From positions 3,467,001 to 3,531,000 of the forward strand of contig NC_135132.1 in NCBI RefSeq assembly GCF_050908995.1: a stretch of DNA of 64,000 bases, in the 5' to 3' direction. Positions 37,611-48,028 of the stretch are shown here, in pieces. The stretch is from Andrena cerasifolii (taxonomy: Eukaryota > Arthropoda > Insecta > Hymenoptera > Andrenidae). The translations under genes were made by a program, and so were the position numbers. Within the stretch, counting starts at the first letter, position 1, and the number at the start of each line of letters is the position of its first letter. The notes under the pieces are model-generated. The model saw nothing but the letters and a program-made list of their open reading frames with translations. It was not told the DNA's origin and did no database searches.

Positions 37611-39177
37611 TTCTTCTTGATTTAGTACTAACGCTTGTTTCCCTACTCCGTGTCTTTCTCACCTCCTTCTCCCACAAAATGGGTCTTTCCCGTTCGTTGT
37701 AAATAAATGAATAAAAAAATAAAAAAAAAAACTCTCGTCCCCACCCTAGCCTCCCTTTATAAGATTTTCTTTACTCAATTTCCTGAACCCTTTCTTTTTC
37801 GACACCACGTATATTTGCTCTGATCTTCGGTAGACGAAAAGATCGATAGCCGACATTACTATAGAGGCGCGAGGGGGTGTCCCATTTTAGACAACAGATT
37901 GACCATATGCCAATATCACAAACACTCGACGTATCTATGCCTCAACTTTTACGAGCCATTTCATTGAACGGCATTGAAGTAAATGGATCTTCCCTCCCGC
38001 TATTCTAGCCACGTGCTTGGAAGTTTCAGTGTCCCGCAATTATCGGCGACAAGGGAAGTCGATGCCAGAGTGACGAGCGTTTACTGCATCGGGTGAAACA
38101 GAACCCCGCGTATAGTGCACTTAACGTCGGTAACAAGAACCACTTGGTGAATCCGTGGCGCATTCGTTTAGCCAGATCCCCTGGGAAACTTCACCGGCGC
38201 TGGAAATCCATTAAAATTGAAGGGGATGAAGTTGGAAGTTCTTGAATCGCGAATCGAACGGTACCGGAGGATCGTGGCTGCTTTGAAACCAGAGAATTGG
38301 ACCGAGGCGATGGAAACCAGGAGAAAGTTGCAATACGGAAGAACATCTGAAATTTTATCGCTACGCTACAAGTAGTTATACTTCCAGCTTCGAAATGGAA
38401 AGTGTAATACGAATGCGGGCAGTATTCGTTCCTTCGAGGCAGCGAGTGTTTTCGGTTTGCCTTCATTGCCTTATCGCGTAGGGTTGAATGAGAGACACTG
38501 CGAATTAGCGAGAGAGATTGAGAAGGAAACTATCTCAGCTTGAAAATTTTGGTTTTAAGCAAACTTCATGTGAATGTAGAGCAAATTGGGGTAGGTATTC
38601 AAGGAGCAAATATTTTCTGCGGAAATTCTGTCTGAAGGGATGAAATCAGCAGGGGCGGATTTGTATATAGGCTAATTTAAGTTGGCTGTAAATTTTGCGT
38701 GGATGAAATTTAAAAATGTTTTTTACTAGGGTTTATATAAAAATCGACTTTTGATAAAACCGGTTATCGAATTCCAGTATTACCCAAAAACCGGTTAGAC
38801 CGGTTTTCGAAGTTGCACGAAATATATATAATTAAAATAGTAAATAAATATTTGTACTTATTTTAAAAATGTTCAGTTTACTTAATATTTATGGAATTAC
38901 AAAAATATAGCAAAATAAAATATACTGTATCTATACAAGACTAAATAAATAAATAAAAATTAAATTAACTAAAATCCGTACAATTTTTTAGTTCATTTAA
39001 TATTTGTGGATCTACAAAAATATAACAGAATAAAATAAACTGCATGAAAATTAAATAAAAAAAAACTAAAATCCGCACAAAATATATTTTTTTACAGTGG
39101 TATCAAATTATAAATCTTTATTTTATTTAGTATTTTTTCGGAAAATATGAACTCATGAATACAACTGTTACAACTCA
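37611..39177. other. No gene recognised; GC-richer stretch
   Basis: Bases 37990-38500 are less AT-rich and contain ATAGTGCACTTAACGTC at 38112-38128, shared with 30834-30850. The minus frame 38191-38466 is not recognisable. A GGGGCGGATTTG transposon-type end is at about 38652. Confidence 0.4.
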
Positions 39178-39739
39178 CCAGGGAAGTTCGGCAACTCGAA
39201 AATTCAAAAAAAAAAAATGAAACTTTGGAGAAATGTAGCTCAGGCGATTCTAATAACGCACCTATTTTTTGATTCAGCAATAAAACGGCCCTGAGGGTAA
39301 AAACACCCCCCCGAAGAAATCGTGACTCCTCAGATTATCGCGAATATCTACGAAACTGTAAAAGATATAAAAAAAGAAGTTAAATTCAAAGTTCTATTAT
39401 TTTGTATGCCCTATAAAACAGCGATGCGGAATTTACGAAAAACATTAATTTTTTTTTCAAAATTTAACCCCACTACCCTTTTTCAGATATTCTTGATCGC
39501 CATATTGTAGGTCATCGAAAGCCATACAACTTTGAATTGAAATTTTTTTCGATATCTTTTACGGTTTCGCCGATATTTACGATATTTTGAAAACTCACCA
39601 TTCTGTCGAGGGGGTGGTTTCACTTTAAGACGGTTTTATTACCGAATAAAAAAAATAGTGACATTATTAGCATCACTCGAGCTATATTTCCCCAAAGTTT
39701 CAGATTTTTTTGAATTTTCAAGTTGCCGAACTGCCCTTG
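39178..39739. mobile_element. Fold-back element with GGGAAGTTC ends, copy 2
   Basis: The left arm CAGGGAAGTTCGGCAACTCG and right arm CAAGTTGCCGAACTGCCCTTG are inverse. It shares inner blocks (ATTCAGCAATAAAACGG, ACACCCCCCCGAAG) with 29043-29598. Confidence 0.75.
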
Positions 39740-40570
39740 TCAATTTAGTAAGTAGGTACCTGCCATCTATTTTGTAAGACCTGAACACTTGTGTTTCGAC
39801 ACTGTAAACCCGGATACACTGTGCAGCTTAACGAAAGGGGTACGAATCGATGCGATTTAAACGAGAGCCCTAAACCGATAGAAATCACCGGGCGATCAGA
39901 GGAAAATGCAACGATGGAGAGTGTCAGAGACGGTGCTTCAATCAGTTTCGTCGACGGGCAAATTACTTACGCAGAAAAAGTTAATCGAATCTTAATGAGG
40001 TTCTAGCTTTTTCGATACTGGAACGCAGCGTCTGCGGACCACAGAGTATTCCGCGTATATTCAGTTACGGCAGTTATTCCCAGCTGGGGAACGAAAATAT
40101 TCGCTGGCGCAATATTTTCCTGATAAAGATTGCAAGAGGCAATGTTTATAAAGATTTATTACTTTTCGCTGGAGCTGGTTAAATTTGTATATCGTTGGCT
40201 GACCAAGGCTATCATTCCGTCCTTAAATCCTTGAGGATTTATGGCAGCAATTACTTTCTAGGTTTTTTGCAACAATAGATTAATAAAAATCCATGGGGGA
40301 GACTTAGTGAAAACTAGTTTTCAATTATTACCTGATTTATTGTTATAGAACTGAAAATTTGCGTTTACTAAAAATTATGAAATATGGACTTGGGCAGCTT
40401 TACCAGCAAGCCAACGTGGCTGTTCGTGACTGTAGTATATTAAACGTCCGATAATTGAGGGTTGAGAAGATTTATTATGTCATAAATATGTAAGAATAGT
40501 CTATTTGAAATATGTTTCGACGTCAGGGATTGTATTACGTAAAATTAATTTTGTTTTATTAACTGTCTCA
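39740..40570. other. No gene recognised
   Basis: Bases 39780-40160 are GC-richer and hold a 71-codon plus frame (39791-40006) of no known family. No transposon ends seen. Confidence 0.4.
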
Positions 40571-41050
40571 CAAGGGAACATCCCGAACCCGGAAATTCGA
40601 AAATTTCTAAAAAGTATTTCCTCTTTAATATGCATCTGTTGCTTTTTCGTTTTGATTATATTTCGGAGTGCCATGTCGTTTTGAAGATATGCTTGAAAAT
40701 GGCACAAATTCAATTTTTTCTTTAACTCGCTGTATCTCGACAAGGGATGATCGCAGCATCGTGATCTTAAGCTCATTTTAAAGCGGAGGGTCAGTCGATT
40801 CAATTGAGTGCCAGGCGAACCTGTGCCCACTATGTTTAAAGTTGCTCCCATTTTACGGGTCCCTACACTGCGTTCCATATAAGAGTGTACCAACACCCCT
40901 ACCCATGTGCGACCGATCTGCGCAGCTCCCACGGATCTGACACACGCGATTGGTCGTAGCACTTTCCCTGCCGGTTTACTACCAATCAACAGTATTCCTG
41001 CGTGAAACGAGTATGCTCTAATGTGGAACGCAGTGTAGAGGTCCCATTTT
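40571..41050. mobile_element. Half fold-back element plus a nested MITE with CCCATTTT flanks
   Basis: The left end CAAGGGAACATCCCGAACCC matches the inverse of the right end of the element at 45920-46346, but the other arm is not found. At 40855-41042 a second element has inner inverse arms TACACTGCGTTCCA and TGGAACGCAGTGTA, with CCCATTTT on both sides (40847-40854, 41043-41050). The 162-codon minus frame across both is not a gene. Confidence 0.55.
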
Positions 41051-41266
41051 GAAAATAAACTTTTCGAATTGATGTAAATCGTTTACTTAAATGTTACGTC
41101 CGAAACCGACATGGTGATTGGTGATTGATTCTTTTTGGAGTACTGTGCGAGGCAGGTGGATTGGCATTAAAGATCGAGGAGGAAAAGATGTGCGTTGTTT
41201 CGTCTTGGGACCGTCAGCCAGGCTCATCAGTAGGGCTATAGCTGACGGCCCCTGCCCTAGACACAC

Positions 41267-41855
41267 TTTTTTTTCAACAGTGTTTATTTATGGCAAAAAA
41301 ATTATAAACTTTGTAAATTAAATAGTTGTATTAACCTTCGTAGCAAGACTTATTTTTATATATGTTCAGTCTGTTCTTAAGAATGTGAGTCGTAACGATT
41401 TTCCAAATTATCGCTGGTACTTTTCTTTCTCGCACTTACATAGCAGTGGGCTACTAAATACTTTGCGTGTAGCTCGATGCTCCCCAAACAGCCGAAACGG
41501 GAGCTTTCTTCTGTTTCGCTTATTCTAAACCTTAAGGTTAATACCAATAATACTATTTTACATATGTAGACTATATACACTAAAGGATGGGGTGGGGGGC
41601 TAGGGGAAATTGTGAGGGTTTTGTAAGGGATTTTGAATTTTGCAGGAGAAAAGGAGGGGAGGGGGCAAAGGTGAGGACAGGATGGGGGCAAGGAGGGAAG
41701 TGGATTCGGAATATTACAATATTGCCGAATTTACATGGATGCAACCCTATTAGCAGTTTCGCTATTTTTGTGTTTCAGTATCACGATATTTTTTTTTACT
41801 GACAATTTGTACTTTATCACTTTGATTATTACACTACATTAAATTATATTTTCTA
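41267..41855 (-). mobile_element. Poly(A) retrocopy, minus strand, 12-bp target duplication
   Basis: A 589-bp insert in the LTR. CCCTAGACACAC stands on both sides (41255-41266, 41856-41867). Read on the minus strand it ends with AATAAA (41283-41288), eight bases, then eight A (41267-41274). A long duplication plus poly(A) with signal is the mark of LINE-mediated retroposition, either of a cellular mRNA 3' end or of a 5'-truncated retroelement. The minus frame at 41377-41691 is not recognisable, so the source is unknown. Confidence 0.8.
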
Positions 41856-41863
41856 CCCTAGAC

Positions 41864-42314
41864 ACACGGGGACTGAGAGGAAATAACTTGGAACTTGTAT
41901 ATATACGAACGAGAGTGGACAATAGGACTTGCGAGAAGAGTAGACCTCTAGCGGCGCCAACGGAGACTAACTGGTACACGGGGACTGAGAGAAAATAACT
42001 TGGAACTTGTATATATACGAACGAGAGTGGACGGTAGGACTAGCGAGAAGAGTAGAAGACCTCTAGCGGCGCCGGCGGAGACTAACTGGCACACGGGGAC
42101 TGAGAGAAAATAACTTGGAACTTGTATATATACGAACGAGAGTGGACGGTAGGACTAGCGAGAAGACTAGACCTCTAGCGGCGCCGGCGGAGACTAACTG
42201 GTACACGGGGACTGAGAGGAAATAACTTGGAACTTGTATATATACGAACGAGAGTGGACGGTAGGACTAGTGAGAAGAGTAGACCTCTAGCGGCGCCGGC
42301 GGACACTAACCGGC
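41864..42314 (+). repeat. Four tandem copies of a TATA-containing LTR block (112-115 bp)
   Basis: Units start with ACACGGGGACTGAGAG at 41864, 41976, 42091 and 42203. Each carries CTTGGAACTTGTATATATAC, ACGAGAGTGGAC and GACCTCTAGCGGCGCC. The related LTR at 51349-51788 has this block once. Confidence 0.92.
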
Positions 42315-42344
42315 GTGACCCATGTGTGGGGCCGGGACGTCGCA

Positions 42345-45300
42345 TAAACCATACCTTTCTATTAATCTAACGTGTTTAAACAGAAGAGGTTAAACAAATT
42401 TAGCATTTATTAACTATATACCTAACTGAACACTGATAAAAACAATATTCTCCACTGCATTCCTTGTACCCTACAAATGCAATTAGGATACGATCTCGAG
42501 AAGATTCTCTTACTCGGCAGATCTGCACTGCTGGAAATCTAAAAGGTTTTACGAGCCACGTTCTGTTCATAAAAAGGTCTGCAACCATTTAACTTCTTTT
42601 GAAGAAACTTAAAGAACGAATTCTTCTTCATCGAGAAATTCCAAGGATAATGCATTTGCAGTTACCTGGATGTTCTAACAGGACACCGTTTCCACGAGGA
42701 AAGTTCCGACGCTAAGACAGTTTTATCGACGCAGCAACTTCGACTAAAAAGAAGATTTTTCTTGGAAGAAACTCACGGTAACAATTAAACTACCCCCATT
42801 AAGACCCAGATTCTCACCGAGATTCTCACGGACACTGCAGCAATATCAATCCTAATAGAAAAAGGTTCTGTCGCAGCATCGTTTCTTTGTCTTACACAGT
42901 TCTGTTGATTACTGTTTACAAGAAAAGAAACAGGTCACCTTTATATCGCTTATTAGATTGATAATATAAAAAACGTGGTAGGAGATATTATACAGAGCGG
43001 TTAAGAACAAGTGGTGCAATCGGACATAGACTGATTCATTTTCGAAAAATTAATATAAATTCAAAAATAAAATTTGCTTGTCGAAGCTTTCATTTTCGAG
43101 GAAATAGACTTTGAAAGTTCGTGTAGTATGCACACAGCTAATTAAAATTTAACAGAATGTGTCAGCAGAGGTAGTAGAATTGCGAATAAAATGTTTGCTC
43201 ATCCAAAAATCTAACGAAAATGTAGAATACAATTTTTTATATGTGCTTTCGTTCTCAAGAAAATCAGTTTTTTTTAATTAAAAACCAGTTCTCGAAGTTT
43301 ACGAATTTATTAAAAAAAAACAGTTTTTGAACCCGGTTTTTAAAAACCGATAAACCGTAGCACGCACATGTGTTCGATCAGCGCACGCAATCCTTGCGTT
43401 GAACGCCCATAGGCGTTCAATTGCTATGCTTAAGGAATCCCACTAAGGGATTTCCGCACGCTGCGTTTGCACCTCGGCACTAAAAGAGTTAAACTCAGAA
43501 ACTTTTACTGTCATACACGTTTCTATGAGTTTAAACGTAACGGAGAGCAGAGACAGAGGAAAAATGGTAAAATACTAAAAAGTGGTATTCGAATATTAAT
43601 TGGGACAGCAACAGGGGTATCTGTTTTTTTCGTCCGACACAATTTATTGGTGAAACATCTGCGACTAATGGAGAAGTTTTTACGAATGTACACCGCGCTG
43701 CCTCCAGGTGAACCCCTGAACTTTTGACCCGACTACCCACCCTGGGCGAGATCCATACATAGATGCACACACATGTGACGTAACCGCAGCTGAATCGACT
43801 GGTTTCGAGGAAAACCACGCTGTTCCAATTATTTCGTTCAAATAAATAAATAAACGAGCATTCCTTTCGTGATCTGCTTGTGGAATCGAGAACTTATGTA
43901 ATCAATGATCCTCTGAAAGCCTCGCTCATACGAAGACTTCACCACCAAACTCATTCCTCTTTTCAATGGAGATGTACAAAAATCTAAAACGACTTTACTT
44001 CTCGAGATACAGAATCGTTACTCCGCGATAAATCCACTTTCGGCAACGAAACACTTTTATTTGGGCAACAACAATTTTCAGAAACAGTGAGGTTATGGTG
44101 AGCAAAAATTATTTTGAAGGCTTGGAAATTCAGTGAAATTGGATAGGGGGAGCAGCTAAAGTTTAACAAGGAAAATATAATGGAGGGCTGATCTGAAATA
44201 TGCACGTGAATTTCCGTCGCCATATTAGCTCCGTAACTGAGGTTATGTAACCAATTAAGACTCTATAACTAGTATCGGATTTGTAACGGTCCGATAGATG
44301 GGATTCTTAATGCATAACCGAAACGTAATAATACAGTAGGTACAAAATTATACCGGGCAAAGTGGAACACAAATTTCTCAAGTGAAGGATATGGGGAAAA
44401 ACTGGGGATTTCCATTTTTCGTGGTTTGCGATTTATAGGATATTTTGGTGGCAACTGGGACTACAAAACTGTCGCAAAGGGCTATAAAGTTCAAATACCC
44501 TCGTAAGATAACGTTAAAGATTTGGTATACTGGTTAAAACAGAAAGCAGTAGAAAAAAATACAAAATGTCCCTAGTCTTTGCCTGAGCACAAACTTCTGT
44601 CGTCAAGGTGAACCGAGAAATTATTTAGGAAGAAAATAATATAAGAAAATTAAATTCATTGAACCTTGTTTCTTTACTGGTGGAAGAGTATTGCAACTTA
44701 ATTTTCTTGATAAAGCAGTTCTGTGACATTCTGTGAAGAAAGCCAATAATATTATTTGTATGTTGGCAACAGTTTTCAGTTGGCAACCATTTCGAGCGTT
44801 CGCCTTTGTTTTAACTTGCTTGAAGTTGGATAGCCAGTTAGTCCGAGTTAGTCGTAGATGCGCAATATTCTAAGAGACACGGTTTGCGTTTTATATGAAG
44901 TTCCTATTATTCGGTTTGCCATCGCAACTTAATAAATATCTAAAAGACTGCTCTCTGAGTATTCGCGAACATCACATTCCCTGTTTTTCCCCTTACCCTT
45001 CAATTATATTTTTTATAAACCTGCACGTGGTACGTTTTCGAACGACCAGAGTTGAGCTACTAATTATAAAATGTTTAATTATAAAATAATATTTTTTGTC
45101 TGCAATATTAATTTAAATTTAAAAAAAAAAGTTATATGTTAGGAGCAGGTGTGAAGAGTCATTTGGTAATCGATAACTTCACGAGATCAAAGCAACGTTT
45201 ACAGCTGGTCCAAAAATATTCAGACATCGAACATGAGAAAGGGAACGTCAACATGCAGAATGCACATTGCACATGCTGTCACCCTGTCCTATACGATACG

Positions 45301-45919
45301 TGAAAGAGCATTTTATTTTATCCGAAACTCCTTTTAGATCCTTTTGCCTACCCCATTTCCCTTTGTTTGGCATCGTCGAGGCCGCTTCAAAGCGAACAAG
45401 CAAAGCCTATATGTATAAACCACTCTTGGACATTTTAATATTCCTTTTCCATGTTTCTGGTCCTCGCTTCTTGCAGGGTATTGAAGGTAAGAGGCAGCGG
45501 ACAAGGAACAGTTGCAACGTTTTCCCCTTTTCGATAACTTCGATACAACACGTAGTTTTACTCTCGAGCAGATATTTCTTATACAGGGTGTTCCCCTCGA
45601 AACGGGTCAGTGCATTACCATCTTCGACTGTGACGAAACGTTTTATGCAAAAATTTCAATGAAAATTAATGGCCGAAGTAAGGCATGACTAGAGTTCCTT
45701 GGGCAGTATAGGAACACGCCGATCCTAAAGCGCCATCTTTATAGAATGTAAATCTTGAAGGAAAAAATAAAACCTAACCTAACCTTGAATGAAAATTTTT
45801 TAAGGATTGTATATGGTGGCAAGAAAAAATTGTTTTCTGTATCTTGTTCTCGTAGAGCTCTTAAGGTTATTAACGTTGTTTCTATAATAATAATAATAAA
45901 GTGAAAAATACACCTACCT
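42345..45919. other. No gene recognised
   Basis: Mixed AT-rich sequence. Frames at 43467-43727, 43531-43818, 43984-44223 and 45267-45662 do not resemble known proteins. A lone transposon-type end ACAGGGTGTTCCCC is at about 45582. Confidence 0.4.
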
Positions 45920-46346
45920 AGGGAAGATCCCGAACTTAAAAATTCAAAAAATTCTGAAACTTTGTGAATGTGTAGGGGATTTCCTCCTGATTACAACGCA
46001 ATTTTTGTTTGCTGCACAAATTCACTCTAAGGGGGTGAAATTTACCCCTGAAAATTCGGTTATTTTCCGATTTTCTGTTATAACTCGTGAATTGTAAAAT
46101 ATTTTTTTTACCAAATGATAGATCTAATTAAAAGAAGTAATTTTTGTCTTGAAACTTTTTTTCTATCTCTTACATTTCGCGAGTTATAATACAAATTCGG
46201 AAAATAGCCGAATTTTCGGGGGTTAATTTCACCCCCTTAGTGTGAATTGCGTTATAATCAGGAGGAGTTTGGGTTAGGCTGAGTTTCCCTACATATTCAC
46301 AAAGTTTCAGAATTTTTTGAATTTCCGGGTTCGGGATGTTCCCTTG
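45920..46346. mobile_element. Fold-back element with AGGGAAGATCCCGAAC ends
   Basis: The left arm GGGAAGATCCCGAACTT and right arm GGTTCGGGATGTTCCC are inverse, with mirrored inner blocks (GGGGGTGAAATTTACCCC; AAATTCGG). It is related to the AAGGGAAGTTC group. Confidence 0.75.
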
Positions 46347-47291
46347 TAGATAACCTAAATGCGCGCTGCTACTACACCCGACCCCAGTACAAGTAGTTCT
46401 TTTTTCAGTAATTAATATTATTTTTTATTTTCATTTTATACTTTAACATTATTTTTTATTTTTAGTAGACTATAAAAGCAGATATTTTTTTCTCCTGCAT
46501 ATTAAACCTGATATTAAAATGAACTTAGAACTTAAGTATTTGAAGTTCAATCTTACAAGAAACCAACGGGACTGATATTGTACATTATGTAAACATAATA
46601 ATATTATGGACTGGCCATAATGTTTTCTCGTATCTATCAAAGAAACCTAAAATCAAATATTACACAAGAAACCAAAAATTTGGACATATTTACCTACTTT
46701 TTGATATACTCCCGACTCACTTTCAAATTTCATTTCCGTTTATGAACCACAAGTGAAATACCATACCGAAAAAATAAAAAAAATGTTGACCTAACCCTAT
46801 TTAGGCTACATGTATATTTTAATGTAGCTTCAACATTTTCCAATATTTTTGCAGCCTACTGTCGGAAGTATCATGCAAGGCACTGTTACGATTCCAAAAG
46901 TATTGTTTATGTCTGTACGAAGTTAAACAGTTTATCTTACCACACGATAAATAATTCAACGTTCAAACACTTCCCCAGTACGGAAAGCAACGGTGTCAGT
47001 ATGTACAGTAACGTGGCGTTCCGATACCGAAGTGCGTAATTATAAACTGTATATAGACTATAGTTGTTCCTATTCCCTATTCATCACCCTATGTTTATCA
47101 TTGGAAACTTCAGATTCCTTCCGACTGAAAAGAGTCGCTCCTGTGCCCGTAGTCTATAACGTCCAATAGCAATTGACATATCACCCCCCCCCCCCCCCAA
47201 GGTTTGGGGACAAAGCCACTGAGGCTGAAGTAATGACTCCAATGTTGGCACGCATGTCTAGTGTTCTACCTCGCGCACAGTCAGCGTCTTA
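46347..47291. other. No gene seen; poly-C run
   Basis: A C-run of about 17 is at 47183-47199. Otherwise AT-rich with nothing recognised. Confidence 0.5.
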
Positions 47292-47657
47292 AACCATATA
47301 TACCCATAGACACGGCCTGCTCTATATGAAGCCACGAGTCATAGTGAAGCAAATATAACGGCCAAAAGTGACGTCACTTGTGGGCAAAAGATAATTCAAA
47401 ATGGCGGATAGTACCTCATACAATATATACAAGTGAGGTTATGTCTTTTTCTGTGAATAATTTTTGAATAATTATTAATAAAGGTGCAAACATGTTGTAT
47501 AAAGAATTGCAAAGACAATGATTAAATCGCATTTTCGGAAGTATTTATACATCGCTGTAACTTCCATCATTGCTTTGCCCACATGTGACGTCACGTAGAT
47601 GATTTAATCTTTGCGTCAAGGCAGTTGTCTGAAGCCGTGTCTATAAGTATATATGGT
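47292..47657. mobile_element. Terminal-inverted element with ATAGACACGGC ends
   Basis: ACCATATATACCCATAGACA followed by CGGCC on the left is inverse to GCCGTGTCTATAAGTATATA and TGG on the right. Inside, TGACGTCACTTGTGGG and CCCACATGTGACGTCA are also inverse. Confidence 0.65.
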
Positions 47658-47680
47658 CTATGGTCAGCGTCTATCATATG

Positions 47681-48028
47681 CAGGGTCGGGCGGAAATCCC
47701 GTGCGGCGTAACGTTTTCAGCGGTGGGGGAACTCCGCGCGTGCGCGCGATGGTGCCGCGACGTCGAACCAATCAACGCCAAGGCGGGAAACGAAGCGGCG
47801 CCACCGTCGAGCCAAATCAACTAGCCAAGGTAGTCGGTTGTCAACGCTGGTTGGCTGCGGCCTCACTTGACTTGGCTAGTTGGCTTGGCTTGGCGCTGGC
47901 GTCGTTTCGTTTCCCATCGTTTCCCGAGGCGTTGATTGGTTCGACGTCGCGGCCCCATCGTTTGCGCATGCGTGGCATTCCCCCACCGCTAAAAACGTTA
48001 CGTCGTGCGGGGTTTCCGCCCGACCCTG
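47681..48028. mobile_element. hAT-type fold-back MITE, 348 bp
   Basis: The ends CAGGGTCGGGCGGAAATCCC and GGTTTCCGCCCGACCCTG are inverse, with arms of about 160 bases through CGACGTCGAACCAATCAACG. The flanks ATCATATG and ATCATATA agree in 7 of 8. GC-rich. The 143-codon plus frame across it is not a gene. Confidence 0.82.

Larger units (their letters stand above)
41092..42344 (+). mobile_element. Solo LTR with 4-bp TAAA duplication, expanded internally
   Basis: It starts TGTTACGTCCGAAACC and ends GGGGCCGGGACGTCGCA, with TAAA on both sides (41088-41091, 42345-42348). It is homologous in order to the solo LTR at 51349-51788 (GATGGTGATTGG, CATTAAAGA, CCCTAGACACAC, AACTTGGAACTTGTATATAT, CGGCGTGACCCATG). 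Two changes make it longer: a retrocopy inserted at 41267-41855 and a fourfold tandem copy of the TATA-containing block at 41864-42314. No internal coding region is nearby. Confidence 0.82.

Noticed and set aside
40501..40989. 162-codon minus-strand ORF, the longest in the right half
   Set aside because: It crosses a half fold-back element and a nested MITE. The sequence has no family resemblance.
45267..45662. 131-codon plus-strand ORF
   Set aside because: Composition and residue pattern look random, no family resemblance, and a transposon-type end (about 45582) falls within it.
45772..45783. CCTAACCTAACC, the insect telomere motif
   Set aside because: Only two units; too short to call an interstitial telomere repeat.
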